A DNA stretch of 64,000 nucleotides from Aphis gossypii (Eukaryota; Arthropoda; Insecta; Hemiptera; Aphididae), in assembly GCF_020184175.1 (NCBI RefSeq), contig NC_065530.1, forward strand, positions 72,083,260 through 72,147,259, written 5' to 3'. The notes beneath the pieces are model-generated. The model saw only the letters and a program-made list of their open reading frames with translations, searched no databases and was not told the DNA's origin. Both the position numbers and the translations under genes were made by a program. Shown piece after piece: positions 28,101-41,704 of this stretch. Every line of letters begins with the position of its first letter. The first letter of the stretch is position 1.

Positions 28101-31100
28101 TTTCGTATTGTTATACGTTTTGTCGGTGATACGGTTTCGTATTCCAGAAGTTTGTCTCTGCGGAGAGGGGTTAAAATTTCACTTCCGGTCAAACTAACCT
28201 TTAGTTATATACCTGCTTGGCTTTTACCCGTAGTGCTTTAGATACGTGACAACGTGAAAATCCATCACAAGGCATATTGCTAATAGATAGTGATGTTGTC
28301 ACTCGCCGATTGGAAGTCCTATAATTATAATTTATAACTGATTTCATAATATTATAATATATTGATCCATGTAACAAGAAATGTGCTTAAATAGTCGTCA
28401 TGAGTTAGTAAAAGGGTGGAGAGGGCTTAAACACATAAAACATTATCGAGACCTTATTGATCCAGTCCTTAGTAAGGGACAAACAAAGACCACGGGTATA
28501 TATTTGTCTAATTATTATAAAATGATTAAAATGGTAAATGTTTTAATTTTAATTCGTATTAACCGCTAAGTGAATGTTGAAGTTCATTTACAGTGTATAT
28601 TTTTTCTGGGGCTTTTAAGCTACTTTGGCCGTTTTCAAGGATTTAAAATTAAACGGCGTCTATACTTATTGATTAAAATCCGACAAGAAAAAAATGCATT
28701 TAATGAATTCAAACACGAACCTTAACCGTTAAATTATTAAAGGGTTACAAAAACTATTTACATTAGAGTTTGTCTTTTGTCTTTTTACTTTTCCAAAGAA
28801 ACTTAGCTTGTTAATTGTAAATATAAATATATATTATATATATTTACAGTATCTTACTACAAGTCAACAAAGTTGCAACACAAATTTACTCAATTCAATT
28901 GGATAAACAATGAGATCAATAACAAATGTTATAGAATTATATTGTTTTTTTTTTTAAAAAAAAAACATATTTCAGAAATATTTCACTACCTATAATTGAA
29001 ATTAATAACATTCTAAAAAAGTACAAAACATCTGGTATGTAATTTAACTTATATTTCTATAAAACATTTGATAGTAATTTAAACTTTTTTCTATATTTTA
29101 GTTATTATATATCATAAATTGACTTATAGAGCTTATAACAAATATGAATTTCTAGTCGAAATTGTTGTCTATTTTTTGATGGTTTTATAAAAAAAAAAAA
29201 GTGGTATTGAGTAAAGTTAGTTAAGATTTTGGAGTAAAGATATTAACTAAATAGAACTTGATTATTTTTTTTTTTTATAAATTTGTTTCACTGTAAGTTA
29301 TTGACGAATGATAATTGATATAATTCAAATAACTGTAAATATTTTATCTTTTTAAGTGATAATGGTTAAAAACCAGTTCATTCGTTAATTGATACTAATC
29401 AAGTAGTTTATTTATAATATATAGGGTTATTGCTATATTAGTAAATGATAAAAACTTGGAGTTATTATTAATAATCATAAGATATTGCATGGGTCAACTA
29501 TGTTAGGAAGTTTATAGATTTATATTTTATGTATTATATATCATTATAAATCCACTATAAAATGCAATAACTATGAAATACTGGTTTCGAATAATTCGTA
29601 TAAATTAATATTAGTTATCTTACACTCAAAATCCTGTAGTTATTATGTAGTATAATCTAAATTTATAAATTTACTTTGATATAACTTTAAGTGGATATAG
29701 TTTAAAAGACATATTTCATGAATTATATTGTATGTTCCATTTTGTTTTTTATTTGACCTAAATTAATATTATGTTTTTTTAAGAACATTATAAACGGTTG
29801 AAAAAATAATTCATATGATGTGAATATCAAAAACACTATTTTACTTTTTACTTGGAGCTTAATTCAAAGTTTTTACTAACCAAATCACTGAAGTTTTCAT
29901 AATTTTTTGACGTTTGTTTAATAATATTTCTTTTTATTTGTAACATTTTAAACATTTTAATAAAATGCTGTTTTTCTGTTGTCGTTTGTATAATAATTTT
30001 ATATAGTTGTTTTATTTGTATTGTGCGCATAGTTTAGTAATTAACTAATAAAATTTAATTTATATCAAACAGTTGCATAATTGAGAGTAATTTAATAAAG
30101 GATATCAAATTATAATCCTTTAAAGCAAACCTTTAAACTCTGGAGGGGGAAATAAAACTGTTTGATAACTCACTATTTTGACGAACGAGGACACCACGCC
30201 ACACCTGCATGACATGTTATCTACGTCTTACGACATAACACATTTTACGTTCACAGTAATCCATTTTTTTCTGTTATTTTTAAAATTAGAATCAATTGAC
30301 CCAGAATAAAATTTTAAAACTATATTATTATACAAGGTATCTTCTAGATATTTATGATATTTTAATTACAAAGCAAGTAACGATCGTTTTAAAATTTAAA
30401 AAATATATTTTAATGCTCGCATAACTTGCTTCATAATTAAAATATTAGCAAATTTCTCCCAGGTAACTTGGCTTTATAGTATATATATTTACTCTTATGT
30501 AAAAATAACAAATTAAAATTGATTATTGTAAACATAAAAATGTGTATGTTGTCCGTTTATAAAACAGGATATCATGTCGTGAAGATGTGGTGTAGTCTTA
30601 AAACGGTTTAATGATCAATATGGTTTGTCGTAAAATTTATCTTTTCTTATAATATTTTTATAATATATGTTCACTCAAGAAATAATCATTAATTCAACAT
30701 TTTCCTTCCCATTACAGGCTTAAGGCTTACAAAGAACTTACATTGTTGGCTTTGTTAAAAATTGTTTGTTAACATTTTTATTTTTTTCAAAATGAACGAT
30801 GATATATTTTTTTTATAATAAGTCGTGATGAACCTAGTAGCATTATTAATATTATTATAGCTATTTTTATTATCATGTAAGATGATATGTCGCGATATGA
30901 TATGTCAATCACCGGATATGTATAACAATAGTGTTATCACTGTTATCGTTTTTATTGTGTACTTATTAATTATTATTACTATTATATAACATCGTTACAT
31001 ACGCACCAGTATTAAGAGTACATAAGAAGGATATACATTTAAGTTAATATATATTTGATTGAAATATCTTATCGTAGAACTTCATGCAAGCCAATAAATT

Positions 31101-34100
31101 ATTGTAAAACTTATTATAAAAACCACTATTATTGGTTTATTTTGAAAAAAAACGATAAATGTTAACAAACTATTTATTACCGAGCCAATAATGACTATTT
31201 GTTGTTAATTCTAAGTCTAAAATTAAGAAGATAAATTGTAATTTAATAATGGTCCCACGTGCATTCAATTGTGTATTTATCATAATATTTAAATAATAAA
31301 GTATCTTAATCTTATACTTAATTATTTTAATGTACTTATTACTTAAATATTTAATCATTATTTATTTCGTATGGTGTTATGATATTAATATTAGATAGGT
31401 GAATAATATTATCATAACTGTAATAATGTTTTAAAATATTCAAAATATAATATACTTATACATAATATATCAATTGGTGCACAATCATTATATTATTTTT
31501 TAGGTTAAAAAGGAAAAGTACCCTATAATTCTGTATCAACAAATTTGGATCTACATTATGCAATATACATACTAATGAAGTATGTACGTATTGTGTTAAT
31601 AAATAATAACTAATAATTACAGTCGAATATAATTAGTTGAGCTCGGATTTTAAAGCATATGCTTTTTTTTATATATGAGATATAAATCTAATTTTTATAC
31701 ATAAATTCGTTTTACGTCATTCCGATTCATTCCAAATAAACCAATTTATTTATTTATTTTTTTAAATTATTCCGGCTGTGAATTGGTTATATGCTACTAT
31801 AGTAATAATAAAAAAATAAATTAATAAGAAACGTAAAAACCCAGAATGCGTTATAGGTATTGGATTATTAATGCTTTCGTTATCGGATTCATTATTATTA
31901 GTATTAAACGTAAATATTATCGATCTAAATATTAAAGCAAGCAGTAGGTACCTATACTGTCAGTATGCCTATAACATCGATATCGATCATTTCAAAATTT
32001 AAGATTTAGTGTTGTAATTTGATACCTCTTGTATGAAGTATGCATCGACTCCATCAGTGGATAGAGTATAGTGGTATAGTTCGTTTTTTACATATATTCT
32101 GTGGGATAATAGAGTCAGTTTCACCTACTGCAAATCTAGGGGAAGACATAATAAATATTTTTTTTTTTTTAACTTAAATTAATTTTTCAAATTTTTTTGT
32201 TTATTTTTTTAACTAATTAATGTTAATTTTTGGTCATGCTTTTTTTGTTTTTTTTTTTTTTTAAATAAAATATTATATGGTTCTCTTTTGATTTTTTAAA
32301 ACAATCGTGTGCTTTTTTAGTTACTTATTATTCTTTAAAATCAAAGTTTTAATAATCAATTTTAATTTTAATTTTTATATAATTTTTCTTATGAAATTAA
32401 CATATTATTAATCTTATTACCTGTGTTAATAAACTTGAATAGTTTAAAATTGTATAGTTTTTTCTTTATTTCAAAATGATTTGAGTTCAAAGTCGAGAGT
32501 GATTCTCATGAAAATGAAATAGTTTAATGCATTTAACCATTATTCACTTGTAATTTTCAATTTCATATTATAAAATTATGGAAAATGACAATCAAAAACA
32601 TTTCGTTCATTTTTCTTTTGGATGTCAAGACCACCATTATTTATGAAATCAAATGCTTCTGGTTTATCGAATGAAGCAAAATCAGATTACAACTAAAGGC
32701 TCCTTTCCATGAAATTCTTTTAAAATACTTATTATAAATTTAATAGAAACCCATAAACTGTTTTTATTGTATCCATATAAAACTATTATACCAAAAGTTT
32801 TTAAAAAAATTCATCAAAACAGTAAGCATTATAAAAAATGAATTGTTTATTTCAATTAGTGTTATACAATAGTCGCATAAATAATTTAACATTTGACTGA
32901 AACGTGTATTGCTAATAAAAAGTACGTATTATATGACCTAATTCAATTAATTAAAAAAAAAATAAAATTCGGGCTATATTGTATATAGTAGCAAATATTA
33001 TTCTTTTTTTCTTTCAATTAACAAAAATATATTAATAAGATATTATTTAATTATGATTGTATGATATTTAATAAATTATTCGAATACTAGCACAACATGT
33101 ATAAACCAACAATACAATTTGAACACAATGGACAATGCTATCCAATTTCGGTTTAACGATACTAATGGTTTAATGTTGTGTTCATAGCCGAAATAACATG
33201 TATTGCACAATGCAATGTCAATAACTAATGAACACAGATAATTTGAATATAATAGTAAAAGAGGTTCTCAAAAACCGGACTACCGGAGGCAATCTTATCT
33301 ATTTAACAGAGTCTGTGTAATATTATAATACAATGTTATAGGGATTGATGCATGTACAGTATTCCATTATATTTTTTTCTTAAGAACGGTTAAATATTAG
33401 TCTACAATAATCATAATAATGTTTATTTATGATATTATAATTCAATAACTTCATCGTAATCGTAATAATTTATAAAATAGTAAAAATACAAGACGTGTAT
33501 CGTTCGCATTCGAGTGAGTTTATTATTAACTATAATATGAGAATGACTTATATAATATTGATTGCAAATTGAATCAACAATTCAATATAGAACGCAATAT
33601 TATATATGGTTTATTGTCAAATTTAATTGAATAAACAAATAATTGTATTAATATTTTATATAGTCGTGTATTAGTATAACACAATTGTTATACTTAAAAA
33701 TAATAGTTATATAAGTATTGTTATGAAACATATTGAACGGGCAATATAAAAATCTTGAATTTTAACTATAACTACACTTAACTCTTAAATACATTATTCT
33801 ATATTAATTGTTCAATATAAAAACGTAAAATGTTTTACAAAGTAACTGTATTCTAAATATGTGACTGTGATTTAGATTGAATTATAAACAAGTAATTTTA
33901 AAATGTTTAATGACATCATGTAGATAAACTTTTGTATTCCATTCATATATATTTGTTTTTTTATTTTCATTCATCATTTATATCTTAGGCAATAATTAAA
34001 TGAATACATTTTCTTGCATTTCTTTGCTCTACAAGTAGTTTTCAGCTCTTGCGCATAAACAATTTATAAGGAAATTTATATTAAGCTTTAAAGATTTTTA

Positions 34101-37100
34101 ATAAAATCAAAAGTTCTCATGCCTATAAATAGCTAAAAGAACTAAAAAAAGAGTTTAAACATTTTATCTCGTTTATAAAATGATGGAATTTTGGTAAAAA
34201 TTTAGAGTACCTTAAGTTATTATTTTTGAGTTGAATAAAAAAATTGTTTAAACTAGTTTTAAAATTAAAATTAAAAACCGGAAATCTAAAATTCATTGGT
34301 GTATAATAATAAATCAATAAAAACAATTGATGTATACAATATATATATATATATATATATATATGTATTTTTTTGTTTTCAGAATATAAATTTTAGTGAT
34401 AGGATTATAATGATATAAGTTACTTGTGTCTTCGAAATGGGTTAGGTTTATCAAGGTTAGATTAAAGTTAATGTAAATTTACTACCTATAAAATATATTA
34501 TGTATGTATGTATTATGCAGCTATTAATTCATGTCATAATAAATGTATTGCAATATAAGTGAATTGAGATTATCTATGTCATACAATTAAGACTTTAAAG
34601 TTTGATCCAATGTTACCATTATAGTTCCAAACATACCTAAATTTAATAAGTTTCTACACAACAGTCAAAGTTTTAAAAAAAAAACCTACTGTATAATATC
34701 CATAACACGTTTAGAACCGCATACTGTGTATTATTCAATAATAGTTACTTTAAAATTTAGTATGATGACACTCTAACTGATATATTTTATTTCTCTCAGA
34801 ATTTATTATGACATATCTATAATCGTTATGTATATTTTGTAATTGATAAAATAATTAATATGTAATAGAAAATACTGATAGGTGATTTACTGATTATAGT
34901 ATTAAAAATGTTGTTTGGTATTTTAAGTGTTAAAAAAGATATAACTTAATTAAACTATTTAGAACAGTTATGAATTTTAATTTATTTCAAATTACGTAGT
35001 TTGTAGTAAATTATCCAAGATTAGATAATAATTATAATATTTAATTTTTTGATTCTATAAATTTATAATTAGATCGATACAATGTATTACAATACGGTAT
35101 AATTTTGAATAATTTATTGCATGGCTTTTGATATGAAAATTAATTGAAAACATGGGTCATTAATTAGTTTAAATTAAACTTAAGTACACCTTAAGCCTCC
35201 TAATCATGATACTGTTTACGATTATAACTAATAGAATGTCTATTTTACGATGTGTTTAGTTCATAAGCAAAGGTTAAGTAACTAATACAAATTATATATT
35301 TTTATTTATCAATTTAAACTAAGTTCTTTATAAGTTATTAAGTGTATAATTAAGTATCACGTCATATTTTCAATTAAAATTATACATGTGGATATGAATT
35401 AATAATATATGACATGTATATTATATATTTTTAGGCATTAATCAAAGTGAATACATATTTTCACTGTATGTATACTATAACTTCTTTTTAATTGTTTGAA
35501 TGTAGGTATTCCAGCCTTGAATGAATTAGATCAAATAATTATTGTAGATAGATTGAAGTCGTTTTCTAACTATATATAATATATATATAAAAAAAAAAAA
35601 AAAATACAAGAAAAACTAGTGGAATCACTTACTGCTTTGTATTATGTATAAAATATCATACATTTATAAAAAAGACTACTACTGATCCTCATTCATCAGT
35701 ATAGAAAACATTTCCCGTGAGATATATTGATATTGGGCACCATGGTAAATGTTGCGGAAACTTAAAACTCAATACATATAGGTCATAAAATACGTTGCTG
35801 AATTTAAGTGGACAGTTATTTATTAATGTGAATTTTGAAAACGAAATGAATGTTACTTGTGTTTTGTTGATTTGGGTTTAGTTTCGGCCTAGCCAGTTGT
35901 AAGCGCGATGCCGTAATTATATATTTAGTTTGTACGATTTTTCACTTTGTTGTTAATGGTTTTCTAATGATGTGTGTTATTTTTTTCCTACGGACGGAAT
36001 TGTGTTGAGATTTTTACTGTCCAAATGAGAATAAGGGACGAAAAAAAATTCGATAAAATAAATTTTCTCATCAAAATTACTCTTCTGTCGGCGAGTTTCC
36101 TTCCCTTCATGTCATGCCGGCGTTCTACCTTGACTAATTGTAGTCCCCATCAATCAACCATTTTTCCCGCAGATGAATGCAAATCATTTTATAACTACAA
36201 TAACAGCTATAGCATTACAATAGAGACGAGTCTACTGTGCACTAAGCATTATTGCCAGTGTTTTTTCACATTAACTAAGTCTTCCCGTGAAAAATATTTT
36301 ATTTGAAACCAACTGCTGCATTTAAAAACATTGGTTAATTTAAATGAAACAAAAATTGTGGAATTGATAAGGAAATCTGTAAATAAAGTCAAATGTGATT
36401 GAATTTCTGTTTGCATAAAAAAATGTATTGTTTATTTAATCTGTTTCAAATTAAACTTTGAGTAATAATAACGTATATATATATATACATGAATAACAGC
36501 GTACAATGTTATATCCTAATATTCATTTAGAAGTGTATTTAAAATATATTAAAAAAAGAATATCGTTTTTGATGTACTGAAACTATTCAAATTAGTACAC
36601 TGAATTTGATGTAAATGTCAGCCATAATAAGTACCTTTGTTATTTCGTCATTACATTTTTACGCATGGGCTGTGAACTTTATTTTTATTACATTTGTTTT
36701 TTTTTTCAACTAGAAATATTTTAGGAAATATAGCGTGTCTCATTGAGTCGTACTTAGTTATTTTTTTGATTTTTCAATTAAAATTAAAGTGTTGTTTAGA
36801 ATGTACTAACACTAGATGTCTACTCATTCTATTTATTCAAAATTTTATTTATTAAAAAAATAGAAGTAAAAACGTATTTTCGAAATATCCAATATAATAC
36901 ACTATAAAATAAATGTATTTTATGTTATTTTTTAATAACTGCATCGAGTATTAACACAATATTTGTCATTAATAAATATATACAACTTTTTACACATGAT
37001 ATATTTTGATGTTATGTTTGAATAGTTTTAATATCAAAGAGTATTATAGAATTCATTACTTGTGTAAATAAGAACACAAAAATCATACAAGAACAAAAAA

Positions 37101-37845
37101 CAGCCTAATGACTGTAGTAATCTATATATTTAAAAACGGATCTTATTATATTTTATATACATATAGGCTGACTAGTGATTTTTATAATATAATACTTTTG
37201 GTTTCGGGACGTACCACAAATCGTCTTTATGACCATTAAAATACAACCTGCGTACAACGAATAAACTCAAACACATTTATTAACTGCACAAACTACTTAT
37301 TTAACATCATTGAGAAGTTATTTATTAATGTACTAGTAATTATATTTTGTTAAATTACTAATCATTAAAAAAATTAATTCATTAATATAACATCTAAAAC
37401 AATTATAATGTTTAAAATTTAATTTAAAATGTTTCAAACATTAACAACACTATTAATTTTTATAACGTTGCATGAACTACCTAATTCAATAAAATCCACT
37501 TAATTAAATAGTACTTAATTAATTTAAAACCATTAATATTATTATGGATTATTTAAGTAACACCTGAAAAGTATCATGCGAGATTATAATAATTAATTTT
37601 TAATGATTTTATCATACCAAACATAATGTTTTATATTATTTGTAATTTTTAATAATCCATCCTCAAACGGGCAAGGTATTTATTATTTAATCTTTGATTA
37701 AATAAAATGGTTTAGTTTTAAAAAGACTATTAAATATTCCGTATTTGTTTTATCAAATAAAAGACTGGATGTAATCAATATTATACACTCTTGAGAAATA
37801 TTGAACTTTTTATGTCACATTACCAAAAACCACAGTATGTTATTT
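19190..37845. other. Presumed KCNQ intron 1, AT-rich, no exon found
   Basis: I read this stretch for the S1 segment expected in KCNQ exon 2 and for other genes and found none. Open frames are short, A/T-driven and domain-free. Moderately GC-richer patches lie at about 25230-26460 and 28070-28330. The second contains an interrupted inverted repeat: GTGACAAC (28246-28253) and CATCAC (28263-28268) pair with GTGATGTTGTCAC (28290-28302). An (AT)13 tract lies at 34339-34364. A 110-codon frame at 35974-36306 has no recognisable domain. Small exons in such DNA could be missed by eye. Confidence 0.45.
34339..34364. repeat. (AT)13 microsatellite
   Basis: Twenty-six bases of perfect AT dinucleotide repeat in intron-like sequence. 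Similar, shorter TA tracts occur near 40107-40126 and 40139-40158. Confidence 0.9.
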
Positions 37846-38232
37846 TTAGATTCTGAGTGGAACGATGAATGTATATGAATGTATTGATTTTACAATGTGA
37901 ATTTTTTATTTTTAGTATGTTTGAGTACACCATGAGTTGTGGATAAAATGCTTTGATTAATAACTTTAAAGGGAATTTTGGATAGTACAATGAATCTATA
38001 GTTTGTACTTAAGAAAGGTCAAAATTAAAAATTTCAAGTAATTTTTTTATAATCGGGAAAAATTGGAATTTTTACACAAAACCTAATTTTGAATAAATTG
38101 TCTTCTTTATTTTGTTATGATTCAAAAATAAATAACCAAAGAAACTTGACATTTTTGACGAGTATTTATAATATAATTTTCTATACATGGTAAAATATTC
38201 AAAATTTATTGAGTTATTTGAAGACAATTGAA
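37846..38232 (+). repeat. Dispersed repeat, copy A
   Basis: The block begins near TTAGATTCTGAGTGGAACGA and is matched in order by the block at 38357-38760. Shared stretches include TTCTGA, a GATGAA, TATTGATTTTACAATG, a GTACACCAT, GGTCAAAA, a glycine-codon-like GGAAAAA run and TCAAAAA-AAAT. The two copies are in direct orientation with many substitutions and small indels. No coding frame runs through them. I recall similar phrases as an abundant interspersed repeat in aphid genomes, but this needs a library search. Confidence 0.55.
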
Positions 38233-38356
38233 TTTCATATTTTCTTTAACTTTTTTTTATTATAAGTGTAAATACAGAATGTATACTGTGTAAAAATGTA
38301 ATACGAATTTGCCTAATAAGTGGTTCATTTTCCAATTAAAAAAAAAGATGGATAGA

Positions 38357-38760
38357 TTTTTTGGATTCTGATCGAAGTGATGAACATAATATTGATTTTA
38401 CAATGATGTGTATGTGTTATTTTTTGTGTCTGTGTACAGTGTACACCATAATTTATCAAATAATACTTCAATTTAAGACTTTGGGGGTTATTTCCGATGG
38501 AAAAGTGAATATCCTTGGTTCATGATAGAGGTCAAAAGTAAAAAGTTTCCAGTAGTTTTCAAATAATTCTGGAAAAAGCATAAAAAAAAAGACGGAAAAA
38601 CGGAAAGTCTTACGCTAAACCAGTTTTCGACAAAATCGATTTGTTTGTATAGTTGTGACTCAAAAACAAATCACTGTAAACTTCTATCTATATGATAAAT
38701 AAGTACAAAAATAAAAAAAATAAAATAACGACTTAAATTTTTGAAAATATTTACTGTCTA
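38357..38760 (+). repeat. Dispersed repeat, copy B
   Basis: The second, diverged copy of the repeat at 37846-38232, starting near TTTTTTGGATTCTGATCG and continuing through TATTGATTTTACAATGATG, a GTGTACACCAT segment and GGTCAAAAGTAAAAAG. The roughly 120 bp between the copies is unrelated AT-rich sequence. Two adjacent copies in the same orientation suggest either insertion of the same family twice or an old tandem duplication. Confidence 0.55.
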
Positions 38761-41056
38761 ATAATTGATTTAAATATATAATATGTAGGTTCACAATCTC
38801 CTTCCAATGACGTATATTGTATATATTTTATATTTTACTTTCGAGCAATGAAATATAATTTTTGTATTTTATACATTAACATTTTTTAATACAGATTAAT
38901 AGTACAAAATAAATAAATACATGTTATATATCAAAAATCATAAACATCTTATTAGTTATTGATGTATTTTAACGTTTAATATTAATTAGGAAATCACGTA
39001 ATATCATATTATAAGGATTTTAATATTCCACTTTAGTAATAATAGATATTCAACATTATATTATGATATATATAGTGTACAGAACACGGAGTTTATTTAT
39101 TCAAAGAACATTTCAAATCCATATTATTAATTAATCATACAAGGACATTCTCCAAGAAAATATCAATATAACGATTTAAACAATCCTATTGACCGACATT
39201 TTGCTCTATTAATATGGCCGGGTCGGTACACATGATATTTTCATATTAGATTTTATTTCGTAAAACATTTTTCGTGTACCACAGTTATATCGCAGTGACG
39301 AACACGACCGTGAATTATTATTGTATGATATGTATCAATTTTTTTATTTAATAATATTATTTAGATCGCATACCTCGCAGATTATATACGCCACATAAAC
39401 TTTGCACACTCCTATGTTTGTTAAATTGTCAGAGCACTGCATATATATAGCCCCTCCATAGACTCCTACATAAACCAGAGAAACATTATAGCACTGTTGG
39501 GACTTAATTTTGGGGAATGAACGAGTAAATTACACCGTGTATATGAATAGACATTTATGGTGGTGTGTTGGAGTACCAGTTTATTGAATATAATTCGATT
39601 TGTCGCTGGACGACAAATATATATACATGTACAAACGTGCGCCGATTTCGAATTCGAACTTAAAAACAATCATTGAAAAATAATAACAAAATATCGCTTT
39701 GGTTCAGAAGAGAAACTTTTGTGTCACTTTTTTCATCGGTTTATCACGTTTTGCGATGTACATAGGTATAAGTATAGAACTAAAAGGATCGTTAAAAGTA
39801 CACGATATCAAATTATAGCATTTTAGATTATTTTTAGCAAGTATATCTACGTATAAACGTATTTGAAAGCATGTACGTATTACCGTCCTCGGAGTTTAGA
39901 GAGTCCAGTTCGAGTATTTGTTTATGAGTGATCCGTTGAAAACTGCAATACATATAGTTACAATTACATAGTGCGTAAGAATAAAAATTGAGAGAACTTT
40001 TAATTGGTACCTAGTCATTATTTTTAAAAGTTTTCGTGACCTATGTGCATGGCCTATGCACTTGTGCATTGCTCTTTCACACACACATACATATATGCAT
40101 GCATAAATATATATATATATATATATTAGCAACTCGTCAATATATATATATATATATAAACATATATAGTTACGTGTACAATAATGATGGTGACACGAAA
40201 AGTCTCGTATTAAAGTGCTTGTTTTTCATAAGATTTCTATGGGCCACTCGGCATTACATATTATAAAGTTATACATATTTAAAACAAAATGTCACAGAAT
40301 GAGGACTTAATGAGTTTTCTAGGAATATACATATATTACACATTTCTTCTTTTTGTTTCCGTACAATCACACTCGACGCGCTGTTTCGCTAGACGCACAC
40401 AAATTATACAAAAGGACGTAAGCAATTCGACGGATTAAAAAAAAAAGATATTCATCAACTCATTAAAACAATTTTTTCGTACGTGTTTTGTTTTATTTTG
40501 TCTTTTTTCGTTATATATAATTCAGTACAATGGATAAATAATTATAATATACCTACTCAATGTTCATAATAATATAATGTATATTATGTAGCACATGATA
40601 TTATATAAATACACAAACAAAGAGATTCTTTTATCACTGTACTGTCATTTTCTCTGTAAATGTATGCGTTAATTTGAAAAAAGTTATATTTCTACAACTT
40701 TTTATTAATAATCTATAAGGTCCTCTAATATGCATATTATTTAATTTCATATTTCAAAGTTAAATATTACGATGTATAAAAATTATATAAAAAACAAACC
40801 ATGTAATTTCACATGTAATAAAAATTCGAATTTTTACATGGCCAAATGGAATGTGATAAGAATACTGAATGAATTATTAGTTTATTATTTATTTATATTA
40901 TGAATGTGAAATTTCAATTTTAGTAGAAATATTTAAAATGCATTTACAATATATAAATATTTTATTATTTTTTTATTGTTAACTTTTACATTATAAAAGT
41001 TTTGCCTTTGCATTTCTAGTACGCTTTTTTAAAAAATAATGTGTGGTCAAATAATA
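38761..41056. other. AT-rich non-coding sequence
   Basis: No gene is supported. Contains TA and CA tracts near 40080-40160 and short frames without domains. A patch at about 39180-39330 is slightly GC-richer but shows no coding or splice pattern. Confidence 0.55.
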
Positions 41057-41058
41057 TA

Positions 41059-41702
41059 TAGGGTGATTTACTAAGGATTCCCACCTTTTTTTTTTGTATA
41101 TAATAGAGTTATTCAAAATTTGAGTTTTGGAATTTTTAAAAACATTTGAAGACTATATTTTATTTTCGAATACTTGTGATTTATATACTATTTAAAGATA
41201 GAACTGTGATATATAAACTTCTTATAAGCAAACCCCCCTCTCTTTTGAGATATTTTTAAAAAATGTTAATATATCTGAATCGAAAATTTAACGAGAGGTT
41301 TCCGAGTTATTAAACTTTAAATATAAAGCATAATGGCCCAAATGTCTGTAACTCGGGTGCCGATCTAATTTATTTCTTAAATATAAACAGTGTAAGTACT
41401 AGTTATTGGCGTTGGAGCTATACTGGCACGGACCATTATTCTTAATATTCTTCACTCGTTCGAATTTTGATTTAGATATACAAACATTTAATGTAAAAAT
41501 ATCTACCAAAGCACCTAACAATTTACAGAAAAAAAAGTTATGGTTATCATTAGAAGACAAGTTTATATCGCTGCAAGATAACTTCATAAATAAAAATATT
41601 TGATAACTATCTTCAAGTATCTTTAAAAATTCCAAAAATCAAATTTTCAATAACTCCATTATTAAAGAAAAAAGGAGTGGTTGTCTTTAGTGAATCACTT
41701 TG
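41059..41702. mobile_element. TA-flanked MITE with long terminal inverted repeats
   Basis: A 644-bp element flanked by TA (41057-41058 and 41703-41704). The left end reads TAGGGTGATTTACTAAGGA and the right end, reverse-complemented, reads CAAAGTGATTCACTAAAGA. The inverted similarity continues for about 100 bp, including a shared TTTGGAATTTTTAAA stretch (left near 41128, right near 41630), and more weakly for a further 80-100 bp. There is no transposase frame; two overlapping short frames on opposite strands at 41399-41635 have no domains. The TGATTCA(C/T)TAA end motif is shared with the mariner derivative at 63312-63849, so a Tc1/mariner-type transposase could be its mover. Confidence 0.7.
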
Positions 41703-41704
41703 TA

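Noticed and set aside
35974..36306. 110-codon ORF, with an acceptor-like TTTTTCCCGCAG near 36160
   Set aside because: No domain and no matching donor. The sequence after the acceptor does not resemble the KCNQ S1 region.
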